Program-made: the position numbers and the translations under genes | Shown: positions 36,548 through 44,676 of the stretch, piece by piece | How positions within the stretch are numbered: position 1 is the first letter of the stretch | Layout: each line of letters opens with the position of its first letter | The notes under the pieces: model-generated | What the model saw: only the letters and a program-made list of their open reading frames with translations | What the model was told of the DNA's origin: nothing | Database searches by the model: none | Assembly (NCBI GenBank): GCA_963844325.1 | Contig: CAWJNV010000002.1 | Location: forward strand, 3,410,001-3,474,000 | Length of the DNA: 64,000 nucleotides | Direction: 5' to 3' | DNA from: CADCTQ01 sp963844325 | GTDB lineage: Bacteria > Bacteroidota > Bacteroidia > Cytophagales > 172606-1

Positions 36548-37161
36548 GCCGACACCTCCTTTCCGGCCGGGGCGTTTTTGTTGCGCTTGGTTTCCACGTA
36601 CTGGTTGATGGCCGGGTGGATATTGCCGCCGAACTGCTTTTGCAGCTGCCGCAGGTAGTCGCGTTCCTCGGGCTTGGAAGTAAGGATGGCGTCCATGGCC
36701 GGGGAGACTTCCATCAGGTACACTTTGGCGTAGTCGCCCTGCTTGATGAACAGCTCCCGGTAGCCTTCCGCATCATTGCGGCGGATGGAGCGGATGAGTT
36801 CCACTTCGTGCTCGGTAAAACCCAGGTGCCCGGCCAGCTTGACGATCTCGGTGGCGTCGGTGTGGTTGAGGATGATCTGGGTGGCGGCATTGGCCAGGAT
36901 GGCCGGACCAATCCGGGAAGCGACAATCTCGTGCACTGACTGGGTAATGATGCACATGGCCCCATTGTTCTTTCTGACGGTGCGGTACATGGACTCCACA
37001 AATTCACTCATCGAATCGGCCAGCATGCTCCAGGCCTCGTCCATGTAAAAGTACTTGCGCCTTTCGGGGTACTTGCGGATCACGTCCAGGGCCAGTTCGG
37101 TGATCAGCAGCGAAATAGACCGGGTAGAGCATGGGGTTCTTCTTGATGCGGGCCATGTCAA
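36544..37161 (-). CDS. traG: TraG C-terminal part (frame-separated)
   Basis: This 205-residue frame continues the TraG ATPase. Residues before ~15 are out-of-frame reading; genuine sequence starts at about SISLLITELALDVIRKYPER. It holds Walker B (KYFYMDEAWSML), the GAMCIITQSVHEIVASRIG sensor region and the C-terminal helices. It is separated from the upstream TraG frame by an apparent single-base insertion near 37117. Removing one base there restores MLYPVISLLITELAL. I treat the two frames as one gene. Confidence 0.75.
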   Translation of the reverse strand: MTWPASRRTPCSTRSISLLITELALDVIRKYPERRKYFYMDEAWSMLADSMSEFVESMYRTVRKNNGAMCIITQSVHEIVASRIGPAILANAATQIILNHTDATEIVKLAGHLGFTEHEVELIRSIRRNDAEGYRELFIKQGDYAKVYLMEVSPAMDAILTSKPEERDYLRQLQKQFGGNIHPAINQYVETKRNKNAPAGKEVSA

Positions 37162-38989
37162 AGCAAATCAGTTTATCCTCTGACAAATCTTCGTGGGAAG
37201 TGGAGTTGAGCACCTCGGCGTACTTGCCTACCGCGAAGGGTTCGAGCACGATGGAAAACTCGTTGAAGTCGAAGTTCCTCGCCAGCCGCTCGTACTCCCG
37301 TTCGTCGCCCTTCTGGAACCCTTCCAGCCAGGCGTAAAAGCCGGCAATGGAAGGCGGCGCAACTGATTGACCATCCAGCACTTGGAGGTTGTAATAGGAG
37401 AAATACTTGGGCAGCAGTTTGGCAAACACCGCCCGTTCGGCCGGCGAGATTTCGCCCCTTGCCCCTTTCCAGATGATTGAGAGCAGCGAGGTGAGGAAGT
37501 TGATCTTATCCCCCGTGAGCCGGTAGGTGCCGTCCTCCTCCCGCTGCACCAGAAACGGGTTGAGATTTAACGGCCGGTCGGGGTCGTACTCGAAGTACTT
37601 ACCGTCCAGGGCCGTCATCAGGCTCAGGTAGGTGCCGCCCACGTCGAGGATGATCTGGGTGTGGCCCATCTCGTAACGCTGCACGATGAAGTTGCCAATC
37701 GTGTAGCTCTTGCCCGAGCCGGAAGGGCCGATGGTGATCGAGTTCTGGTTGTTGAGGTTCGTGTTGAAAAGTTTTACCCGCAAGGGGTTGCGGAAGCGGT
37801 CGCAGAGCAGCTCGTCACCGCCCGTCACCTGGAGGTAGTTGGAAATGAAATTCTGGTAGAGGGCCGCGTTGTCGCCGCTCATGAGCAGGCGACGGTAGTT
37901 ATGAAACGAGTTGCCGGGGGCGTTGCTCACAAACAGGTTAGCCGTGTCGATTGTCTCCACGAAGGGCGTAGTGCCGCCCATCTGTCCGAAGGCCCGCATC
38001 ACTTCGTGCACGTAGCCTTGGCGCACATGGTCTTCAACGTCCCAGACGGTCACCGACACGTTCACGTGCAGCGTGTTCTGGTTGTGGGTGCGCACCTCGT
38101 GGGTGAAGGATGTGATTTCCTCGGTCTTCTTGAGGTTGTCCTGGGTAGCCAGGAAGTCCATGAACCGGTTGAGTTTGTTCTCCGAGTCGAGGGCTTTAAG
38201 CGTTTTCTCCGTGTCGAGCACCGTGCAGGAGACGCTCAGAATGTGGGGCATTTGCAGGTAGTGGGTCAGCGGGTAGATGAACGGCGAGGCCACTCCGGAC
38301 GGGTTGACCACGGCCGGCTCCACAACCCTGGCCTGTTGGAGCATGGAGATCACGTTGAGCTTCTTTTCCCCGAGCACGGCATGGTTGCCTTCGGCGTGAA
38401 AGGGACGCTGAAAGGAAGGCGGCACGGGATCAAACTCCAGGTTGAAATACATCCGGTACACTTCCCAAAGTTCCTCCTCATTGAGCAACTGCACGCCAAC
38501 GCCGGAGGCGGCCAGCATGCCGGTAAACTCACTCGCCAGCCGGGGCAGCCGTTCCATTCGCTCCTCAATGCCAGCGAAGGGATTGCCCCCTAGAAAGGGC
38601 CTGCTCCAGGCAAAGAGCGTATTGATGGGGTTAGGGTCGGGTTGCCGCCCATCGCCCAACGACAAGAACAGGTAGCTCTGATGCTGGAGCACGAGCCGGT
38701 TGTAGAAGTGGTTGATAAAGCTGCGCTCGAAGTAGGCTTTTCCGGCCACACTCACCTGGAACGGCTGGTAGTAGTAGAAATCGAGCTTCTGCACGGTGGC
38801 ACCGGGCGGCAGGGTCTTGGAGGCACCCACCCAGTAGTCGCACAGCGACTGGTATTGGGAGGCCGGCAGCTTTTCCATCTCCTGGGGAGCGATGCGAAAG
38901 CCGACCGCCACCCGGCCGTCCTTGAAGATCAGCAAACCGTTTTCGAGGGCGAAAACGGGCAAAAGGTCATCCATCTTTTTTTGTGTCAT
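37004..38989 (-). CDS. traG: Conjugative ATPase TraG (VirB4-like), N-terminal main part
   Basis: This 661-residue frame covers most of the VirB4-like ATPase that powers pilus assembly and transfer. Walker A is GPSGSGKSYTIGNF, following NNQNSITI. Family blocks include FRNPLRVKLFNTNLNNQN, TQIILDVGGTYLSLMTALDG and RPLNLNPFLVQREEDG. The frame runs off after KNPMLYPVY into unrelated residues and stops, because of the one-base insertion near 37117; Walker B lies in the next frame. Intact TraG would be about 825 residues. The start at 38989 overlaps traF by 23 bases; an in-frame ATG at 38974 is an alternative. Confidence 0.85.
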   Translation of the reverse strand: MTQKKMDDLLPVFALENGLLIFKDGRVAVGFRIAPQEMEKLPASQYQSLCDYWVGASKTLPPGATVQKLDFYYYQPFQVSVAGKAYFERSFINHFYNRLVLQHQSYLFLSLGDGRQPDPNPINTLFAWSRPFLGGNPFAGIEERMERLPRLASEFTGMLAASGVGVQLLNEEELWEVYRMYFNLEFDPVPPSFQRPFHAEGNHAVLGEKKLNVISMLQQARVVEPAVVNPSGVASPFIYPLTHYLQMPHILSVSCTVLDTEKTLKALDSENKLNRFMDFLATQDNLKKTEEITSFTHEVRTHNQNTLHVNVSVTVWDVEDHVRQGYVHEVMRAFGQMGGTTPFVETIDTANLFVSNAPGNSFHNYRRLLMSGDNAALYQNFISNYLQVTGGDELLCDRFRNPLRVKLFNTNLNNQNSITIGPSGSGKSYTIGNFIVQRYEMGHTQIILDVGGTYLSLMTALDGKYFEYDPDRPLNLNPFLVQREEDGTYRLTGDKINFLTSLLSIIWKGARGEISPAERAVFAKLLPKYFSYYNLQVLDGQSVAPPSIAGFYAWLEGFQKGDEREYERLARNFDFNEFSIVLEPFAVGKYAEVLNSTSHEDLSEDKLICFDMARIKKNPMLYPVYFAADHRTGPGRDPQVPRKAQVLLHGRGLEHAGRFDE

Positions 38990-39296
38990 CGGTCTTGGTT
39001 TTGAGTAGCAGGGGAGTGGTAGGCAGGTAGTACTTGCGGCGCTGCAACAGCCGGTAGCTGACCAGCGAGGTCAAGTAGGAGGGGTGCCGCCGGGAAGCGG
39101 CGTACCGTAACAGCAAGTACCCACCCGCCAGCAGCAGTACCACCAGGTGGTTGAACCAGCGGTACTGGGGAGCCATCATTTTGAGGAAGCTGCTGAGGAG
39201 GATCAGAATCACCATCAGCAGCACCAGCAGTCCGACCTGGTACATGGGCAGGCCCAGCACGGTGGACTTCTTTTCCAGGTATCGGCGCGTAACCAT
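38967..39296 (-). CDS. traF: Conjugative transfer protein TraF (DUF4133, VirB3-like)
   Basis: A 109-residue protein with two closely spaced membrane helices (PMYQVGLLVLLMVILILLSS and FNHLVVLLLAGGYLLLRYAA) and a charged C-terminus. Size, topology and position between traE and traG identify the DUF4133/TraF family, which corresponds to VirB3. Confidence 0.85.
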   Translation of the reverse strand: MVTRRYLEKKSTVLGLPMYQVGLLVLLMVILILLSSFLKMMAPQYRWFNHLVVLLLAGGYLLLRYAASRRHPSYLTSLVSYRLLQRRKYYLPTTPLLLKTKTDDTKKDG

Positions 39297-39324
39297 CTAA
39301 TGCTCGGTTTGAGGAGTTAAATGA

Positions 39325-39657
39325 TTACTGGCCGGTGTACTCGCCGGCACCCACACCACCCAGCGAAGTGGCAATGTCATCGACGAAGTAGTTGAAGCCG
39401 AACCAGAACAGGGCGATGATGATCGTGTAGAGCACGTTGCGCATGGCCGTAGGGCTGCCGCCGGCAAAGGAGATGACCGTGCGGACGGCGGCCCAGATGA
39501 TGGCGCCGATGAAGATGATGTTGGCAATGAGCTTGATCTGCTCGACCAGCAGTTGGATGCCGCCGGCCACTTGCTGGGCGTGGGCAAAGGAGGCAAAACA
39601 CAGCAGTAGCACGGCACAAAGCCATTTCTTGGCGGCGGTTGAACGGGTTGTTTGCAT
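39325..39657 (-). CDS. traE: Conjugative transfer protein TraE (DUF4134, VirB2-like)
   Basis: A 110-residue protein with a signal peptide (KKWLCAVLLLCFASFAHAQQ) and two hydrophobic segments (about 42-62 and 75-95), in the pattern of the DUF4134 pilin-like family. VirB2-like pilin is the likely role. The segment IWAAVRTVISFAGGSPTAMR is typical. It lies 28 bp upstream of traF in the operon. Confidence 0.87.
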   Translation of the reverse strand: MQTTRSTAAKKWLCAVLLLCFASFAHAQQVAGGIQLLVEQIKLIANIIFIGAIIWAAVRTVISFAGGSPTAMRNVLYTIIIALFWFGFNYFVDDIATSLGGVGAGEYTGQ

Positions 39658-39724
39658 AAGAGTAAGGGTTGTAAGTGGTTTTGATTGGGAGAAGAAGAGT
39701 TTTAAAAAAGGTGTCTGGCTTCTA

Positions 39725-40117
39725 TCAGAGGCTCATATCCAGCCCCTCGTCAAGGGCGGGCTTTGTGGCGGCTTTCGGAGCAGGGGAGGGGTTCTCCCGC
39801 AGCAGTTCCTCCAGGTAGGCAATCCGCTCCTGGTTCATTGCCTGCACAGCCTTACCGTCCGAAGGTTGGAGTATTTCCGGCGGCGGTGGGGTCGCCTTCC
39901 GTCCTCCCCGGTACAGCCACCAAGGCAGAAGCAGCAGGGACAGCGCAGCGAGTAGGGTGAGCCCCAGCAACAACGGATCGTACTCCCGGGCCAGGGCGTA
40001 AGCCAGCAGATTATTGAATAAGTCAGTTAGGGAAACCGATGCTCCGGCGCAGTAACCGAGGGTGGCAAGCGGAGCTACCAGAAGCAGAAAAAAACGCTTG
40101 GCAGGCAAAGCGGGCAT
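39725..40117 (-). CDS. Hypothetical membrane protein, first gene of the tra operon
   Basis: A 130-residue protein with an N-terminal hydrophobic segment (FFLLLVAPLATLGYCAGA) and a second at about 48-70 (LLLGLTLLAALSLLLLPWWL), then a Pro/Glu-rich cytoplasmic tail. It is the most upstream gene of the leftward transfer operon, 67 bp before traE, and reads from the AT-rich control region at 40118-40260. No family recognised. Confidence 0.7.
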   Translation of the reverse strand: MPALPAKRFFLLLVAPLATLGYCAGASVSLTDLFNNLLAYALAREYDPLLLGLTLLAALSLLLLPWWLYRGGRKATPPPPEILQPSDGKAVQAMNQERIAYLEELLRENPSPAPKAATKPALDEGLDMSL

Positions 40118-40559
40118 AAGGTCTAAAAAACTTGATTTCGAGGATTAAATTAGATAAGAATGTATTTGTGAGCAAGAAAAAATTTATAATAATTCATTGT
40201 TTTTCAGTAGTTTGTATAATTAAGTAAAGATTAGTAAAATATAATAAAAACAATTTTTAGGGCTTTGTTAGGAATGCTGGTCAAGTGCTTTTCGTGAGTG
40301 GGGAGTAGCTATGGGAAAGAACATTGTAGCGGAAGGAAGGTGGCTAAAAATGGAGCTGGTCTACTCGCGGGAGAGGTGCAGGCAGTGCTGTTGAGGTTGG
40401 CAGTTGGCAAGGGGCGTGTATATAGGTTTGCCAAGTTGCCAACCCTGATAAGGGGGCCGCTCTGCTTCCAGAGGTAAATTGAACGCGACAGGTGCCGGCA
40501 CTTGTGTAGGAGGCAAGCACTGCCTATTTTCCCTTATTCATTTCTAAGCCTCCACCGCA
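40118..40559. promoter_or_regulatory. Divergent control region of the tra operon and the 40560 gene
   Basis: These 442 bp contain no gene. The first ~140 bp are very AT-rich and hold AGTAGTTTG, AAGTAAAG and TAGTAAAATA words (about 40207-40247), echoing the AGTAAA cluster at 6007-6050. On the minus strand TTGCTCACAAATA...TAATTT (about 40144-40170) resembles a Bacteroidota promoter for the tra operon. The dyad at 40397-40444 lies on the other side. Confidence 0.45.
40397..40444. repeat. TTGGCA...TGCCAA dyad, copy B
   Basis: A 48-bp dyad built as TTGGCA-G-TTGGCAA, GTATATAGG core, TTTGCCAA-G-TTGCCAACC. It is the partner of 7944-7992. The word TAGGTTTG in the core fits the Bacteroidota -7 pattern, with a TTG 19 bp upstream, so the dyad may overlap a rightward promoter for the 40560 gene. 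Confidence 0.6.
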
Positions 40560-42380
40560 TTGCCATTTCAGCAATTTCACTTGCCAAAGCTGTACTCCCG
40601 CCTAGTAGGAGAACGCATAAGTCCGCCGGTTCCCACGCCCGATGGGGGCTGGATCGTGCATTCCGAACATGAACCGGAAGTGCTACGGCTGGACCGTCAG
40701 TTGAACGAGGTATGGCGACGGCACTTGCAGGCCCAGACGGAAGAATACGTCCCGTGTCAGGTCGCCGTGAGCCCGGACGACCAACTAATGGCCCTTTCCG
40801 GAAGGGATTCGGTACGCATTACCGATGGGGCCGGCACCCTCCTGCATACCTACATCCATTCCCCCTGGTACCACTTCTGCGGCACCGGATGCTTCTTTTC
40901 CCCCGACAGCCGGTACCTCTGGTTTGCCACCCCCGGTCCCGCGGGCGACGATGATCTACTGCTGGTGCTGGAAACAACGGGCTTTACGGTAGTGGACCAG
41001 GTATCTACCCAAAACCGGTATTGTGCGTATGCTTTCTACCCAACGCCCTTGACTGATAGTGTGATCATTGACACGGCAGCCGGGCAGGACGGCTCGATGA
41101 TGTACAGGGCACGCCTGCGGGCTGATCGGATTACGTTGGAGGAATTGCCCCAGTGCCAGGACCAGATCATGGGTAACTTCTCTCCCGCGGGGGACGAGTT
41201 CGTAACCGCTCCGGTTGACGAGGGAGACCTGCGGGTGTATTCCTTCCCGGGAGCAGCCGAAATCGCTTCTGTCTCTCAGGAAGTGATTGGGCAGCCTCCG
41301 GGATTGGCGCCGGCCATTGAGCAGGACGCTTTCGAATACATTGTAAAGTACATTACCCCACATCGGCTCATTGCCCTGACGCGCTTCCGGCGGCTGCTGG
41401 TCATCGACCGGCAAAAGGGGCAACCGGTCGGGGAGTTGGTGCCGGAAGGCTACCGGCTGCAAGGCCACACGGAAGAGGGTGAAGAGACCACAGACCCGGC
41501 CCGGACCGGGAGCTATAGCGGCGATATTGTGGATTTTTACCCCAGTGCAGCCGGACAACTACTCGTATGGCATGGCTCGGGCACCCTGACTGTGTATGAC
41601 ATTTCCTCCCTGGAGAGCGACACGATGGACTCCATCGATGATTTGAACCCGCAACTGGTCGCGCTGCTGCAGCGCCACGGGCTCCCGGCAACACTTGTTG
41701 GCGGCCGGGTGCAAGTACCGTCCCACCCGGAAGTGTACATTGATTCCCGGCTGCAATACAATATGCAGAACGGCTTTTTTGTATCCCAACTGGATGTGCG
41801 TCTGATCACCGGCGGGCTGCAAATCACTGAATGTTTCGCCGATGTTGGCAAAAGCCTGGAAGAGGCAAAGGCCAATAACCTGGAGAACTTCAGCCGGAAC
41901 TCCTTCCACCCGCTGATGGCCGGCTTTTTTGACTATCCCGCGGCCGACATCGACACTGAGGCCTGGGAGATTGGCTCCCGGACCTACCGGGTGTTCCTGG
42001 GCAATTACGGCGTGAAGTCAACCGGCGGCGCCTTGGTTGACATTCCACAAGACCTGATTTCGCACCTGGAAACCTTCATCCGCCAACTGGACCTGGCTGA
42101 CGAGTACCACTGGGTAAGGTGGTTCGTGTCTCAGCAGGAGGGCGATTTGGACACAGTGGAGTTTCTGGTCGACAACCAGCCTTTGGAAGGCGGGAAGGAA
42201 CTGATCCGCGCCGTTGCGTGGCCGCATCAGGAGGGTTTTTACAGTGTCAGGCACTTTGTGCTCTTGAAAAGAATGGGAACTGCGATAGCCGCCGGGACTG
42301 CCCCGGCGGCGGCTACTCCGGTAGCGGCCGCAAGGCCGAAAAGGACTTTCTGGGAGTGGTTGAAGGGGAGCAGAAAATGA
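40560..42380 (+). CDS. Beta-propeller protein with C-terminal DUF6348-like domain
   Basis: A 606-residue protein started by TTG at 40560, giving MPFQQFHLPKLYSRLVGERI. Residues ~1-350 form WD40/propeller-like blades (VAVSPDDQLMALSGRDSVRI, CFFSPDSRYLWFAT). Residues ~380-575 (FFVSQLDVRLITGGLQITEC, KSLEEAKANNLENFSRNSFH) resemble DUF6348. The C-terminus is Ala-rich and ends in FWEWLKGSRK. No signal peptide is visible, so it is cytoplasmic. It sits between the tra promoter region and the integrase, a common cargo slot. Function unknown; DUF6348 proteins often occur near polymorphic toxins, which may be relevant given the Rhs array. Confidence 0.72.
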   Translation: MPFQQFHLPKLYSRLVGERISPPVPTPDGGWIVHSEHEPEVLRLDRQLNEVWRRHLQAQTEEYVPCQVAVSPDDQLMALSGRDSVRITDGAGTLLHTYIHSPWYHFCGTGCFFSPDSRYLWFATPGPAGDDDLLLVLETTGFTVVDQVSTQNRYCAYAFYPTPLTDSVIIDTAAGQDGSMMYRARLRADRITLEELPQCQDQIMGNFSPAGDEFVTAPVDEGDLRVYSFPGAAEIASVSQEVIGQPPGLAPAIEQDAFEYIVKYITPHRLIALTRFRRLLVIDRQKGQPVGELVPEGYRLQGHTEEGEETTDPARTGSYSGDIVDFYPSAAGQLLVWHGSGTLTVYDISSLESDTMDSIDDLNPQLVALLQRHGLPATLVGGRVQVPSHPEVYIDSRLQYNMQNGFFVSQLDVRLITGGLQITECFADVGKSLEEAKANNLENFSRNSFHPLMAGFFDYPAADIDTEAWEIGSRTYRVFLGNYGVKSTGGALVDIPQDLISHLETFIRQLDLADEYHWVRWFVSQQEGDLDTVEFLVDNQPLEGGKELIRAVAWPHQEGFYSVRHFVLLKRMGTAIAAGTAPAAATPVAAARPKRTFWEWLKGSRK

Positions 42381-42395
42381 CTGCCAACCCTAGGA

Positions 42396-43637
42396 TCAGG
42401 GGTTTGAGAAAGCCGTTAGTTTAGCCGCATATTCCTTTTTCACTGAATCTTCGAAAGCGGCCAAGTAATTCTCAGTGGTTTTTAAATCTGAATGCCCCAG
42501 TGACTCGGAAATGAACTCGACCGGGGCGCCGGAACGCTTGAGCACGGTGGCGAAGCTGTGGCGGGCCGTGTAGGTGGTGACGGGTTGGGTGATGCCTGCT
42601 TCTCTGGCAATGCGGCCGATGTACTTGTTGATGGTTTTGATAGCCTGGCGGACCAGGGCCAGTTCCCGCTGGGGGGTGATGTTCTCGGGTAGAATGTCGA
42701 AGATGTACGCGTCCGGTTGTACCGGCTTTTTTCCCCACCGGTCAATGATTGCCTTCGCTTCCGGGGTAAGCACGGCCAGTACCGACTTGAGGTTCTTTCG
42801 AGTGGTGCGTTCGGTTTTGGCGCGGACAAACTCCATGCTCTCACTGCCCAGGTTGCGGTAGCGCAGGCGGGCAATGTCTTTTAGGTTCATGCCGTTGCAG
42901 AGGTAGGAGAGGAGCCACAGGTCACGGGCCCACTGTTCAGTGCTGCCTTCGGGGAGCGGAAAGGTGAATATCTTTTCAATGTCGGCCAGCTTGAGGGCTT
43001 TCTTTACGTTGCGGCTGGCTGGTATCTGGTATTTGCCTTTGCCGAAGGGGTAGGCTTCTGCCGGCACAATCCCATCTTTGATCGCTTGGTTGTAAAGCGT
43101 TCTCAACGTACGCAGGTAGATGCCCACGCTGGTAAGCGACTTGCCCTTTTGCTGCATCCACTTCTCGTAGGATTTCAGGAACTCAACCGTAACGGCGCTG
43201 AAGTGAAGGGTGTCTTTCCCGTGGAATGTCTTGAGGGAGTTGTAACTGCACTTGTAGCTGTCGGCGTTGCCGACCCGTCCCTCATTGGTCATGTCCTGCA
43301 TGCTCCGCTCGTAATAGGAGAAGACGGTAGGGGCGCTGACGCGGGTGCTGAAGAACTTCTGCTCAAAAGCTTCGAATGAGAACAGGGGCAACTCCCGGAT
43401 GATGGCGTTGGCTTTTTGTTCCAGCGCTTCCAGTTCCAGCCGCAATTGTTTCATATCTTTACGGGGCTTCTCCCCGAAGACGCGCTTGAAGTCTTCGGCC
43501 GTCAGGTTCACTTCGGTTGGATAGTACTTCTGGGTACGCTGGAAAGTGACGCGCAGTTTGACGGGATAAGTGCCGTCTTTCTTCTGGCTGCGGGTGTCGT
43601 GGAAGATGGCGGTAGTGGGGTTGCGAGGGGTTTTCAT
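42396..43637 (-). CDS. int: Tyrosine recombinase / integrase
   Basis: A 413-residue integrase from ATG 43637 (MKTPRNPTTAIFHDTRSQKK); a start at 43664 would add nine residues. It has an N-terminal arm-binding region, a SAM-like core-binding domain (SYKCSYNSLKTFHGKDTLHF) and a catalytic domain. The catalytic His/Arg block is TTYTARHSFATVLKRSG, followed by ESLGHSDLKTTENYLAAF with the nucleophilic Tyr. The first catalytic Arg position reads YLCNGMNLKDIARLRYR, with Asn-Gly where most recombinases have an Arg; I recall this variant from other Bacteroidota integrases. The tRNA-Thr fragment 150 bp away is the likely target. Confidence 0.92.
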   Translation of the reverse strand: MKTPRNPTTAIFHDTRSQKKDGTYPVKLRVTFQRTQKYYPTEVNLTAEDFKRVFGEKPRKDMKQLRLELEALEQKANAIIRELPLFSFEAFEQKFFSTRVSAPTVFSYYERSMQDMTNEGRVGNADSYKCSYNSLKTFHGKDTLHFSAVTVEFLKSYEKWMQQKGKSLTSVGIYLRTLRTLYNQAIKDGIVPAEAYPFGKGKYQIPASRNVKKALKLADIEKIFTFPLPEGSTEQWARDLWLLSYLCNGMNLKDIARLRYRNLGSESMEFVRAKTERTTRKNLKSVLAVLTPEAKAIIDRWGKKPVQPDAYIFDILPENITPQRELALVRQAIKTINKYIGRIAREAGITQPVTTYTARHSFATVLKRSGAPVEFISESLGHSDLKTTENYLAAFEDSVKKEYAAKLTAFSNP

Positions 43638-43786
43638 AAGGGCAAGTGGGGACGCTACTTGCATACAATTTGCATACTTTTCGGGTGAAAGTCAAGGTAT
43701 GAGGAGGAAAGAAGAGGAAGAAAAGTGGCTAAATTTTGAAATAGAGGCAGTTTTTGTAAAGGTCTGGTAAGTGCGGTAAGAAATCC
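43638..43786. other. Integrase upstream region with direct repeats
   Basis: Two TTGCATAC direct repeats (43659-43666 and 43670-43677, period 11) sit just upstream of the integrase start and could be integrase arm-type sites or operators. No gene is visible between the integrase and the tRNA fragment. Confidence 0.4.
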
Positions 43787-43834
43787 CATTGACTTGTAAT
43801 CAGTAGGTCGCTGGTTCGATCCCGGCAGGGGGTT
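43787..43834 (+). tRNA. 3' fragment of tRNA-Thr(TGT), candidate attR
   Basis: This segment folds as the 3' two thirds of a tRNA: anticodon stem ATTGA/TCAGT with loop CTTGTAA (anticodon TGT, Thr), variable AGGTC, T-arm GCTGG TTCGATC CCGGC, and acceptor strand AGGGGGT. No acceptor 5' strand or D-arm lies upstream, so it is a fragment and not a working gene. With the integrase on its left and a terminator on its right, it matches the duplicated 3' tRNA end left at the distal junction of an integrated element. The tRNA orientation predicts the intact gene at the left end of the element, outside the window. Confidence 0.82.
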
Positions 43835-43841
43835 CTTAAAG

Positions 43842-43886
43842 AAATAACCATTTATGGAATGAACCCCATGGATGGTTATTTTTTTG
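43842..43886 (+). terminator. Rho-independent terminator after the tRNA fragment
   Basis: AAATAACCAT at 43842-43851 pairs perfectly with ATGGTTATTT at 43872-43881 and is followed by a T-run. This is the natural terminator of a chromosomal tRNA gene, which supports reading the DNA right of 43834 as the original chromosome flank. From 43887 to the gene at 44185 I see no other feature in AT-rich DNA. Confidence 0.75.
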
Positions 43887-44184
43887 CGTGTAATTCATTG
43901 TATTAATATAGTTTAAGTTCAGTACATCGTGTATTTCTCGCCATGTAAAATAATGAAGAGTTTTGAGCAAGTCAGCTAAGTACTGTGACAGTCTTAAATT
44001 GGTTGCTAAAGTTGGTTTGTGTTCTTATTAGCTATTTGCGTGTTTTCGGACACTATTGTCGCCATTTCTACTGTTGCCAGCAAATCAAGACGAATCTGCA
44101 ATCTTCCGTTAGAATAAGTCGTTTGGAGTATAAATGCTGATCATACAATTTATATAAATACTGCAAATTCATGCAGGTATCAAG

Positions 44185-44676
44185 GTGTTGAAACTTGTAC
44201 CCAATATATTAACGCTAATTCGTTTAATTCTAAGCTATGTCATAGTGGTCTTTAAAGATAACCTATGCATGATTAGTATTATAGTTGTTTTATGTGGAAT
44301 AACCGATTTTTTGGATGGTTATGCTGCAAGAAAATTTCGTTTCCAATCAAGAATTGGATCTGTACTAGATATGATGTCAGATAAAGCTTTATTTGCAACA
44401 ACTTTAATTTTGCTGGTTTATAACAACTTTGTCCCGATATGGTTAGGTGTATTGCACGTACATAGGGATATAATAATTATGGGACTTAGATTAATACATA
44501 GCAAAGAATTGTTTATAACTAAAAGATTGGGTAAGATAAGGACAGTGCTAATGTATACTGCTCTTGCATTTGTATCAATTGATTTAAGTGTATTGCGCGT
44601 TTTATTAATAGTGGCTTTGCTTCCCGGTTATATAAGTCTTGTCTTAATGTCAAAACTTGAAAAAGATGAACTCTAG
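44185..44676 (+). CDS. CDP-alcohol phosphatidyltransferase family protein
   Basis: A 163-residue membrane protein (GTG at 44185; TTG 44188 is equally possible). The full catalytic motif DFLDGYAARKFRFQSRIGSV LDMMSD is present: Asp41, Asp44, Gly45, Ala48, Arg49, Gly58, Asp62, Asp66. The family transfers a phospho-alcohol from CDP-alcohols, as in phosphatidylglycerophosphate or cardiolipin synthesis. It is short for PgsA. Its AT-rich composition differs sharply from the GC-rich genes to the left, and it heads a three-gene operon with two proteins of unknown function. The acceptor substrate cannot be told. Confidence 0.85.
   Translation: MLKLVPNILTLIRLILSYVIVVFKDNLCMISIIVVLCGITDFLDGYAARKFRFQSRIGSVLDMMSDKALFATTLILLVYNNFVPIWLGVLHVHRDIIIMGLRLIHSKELFITKRLGKIRTVLMYTALAFVSIDLSVLRVLLIVALLPGYISLVLMSKLEKDEL

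Noticed and set aside
37661..38593. 310-codon plus-strand ORF opposite traG
   Set aside because: The opposite frame has clear VirB4 motifs; this is a high-GC antisense shadow.
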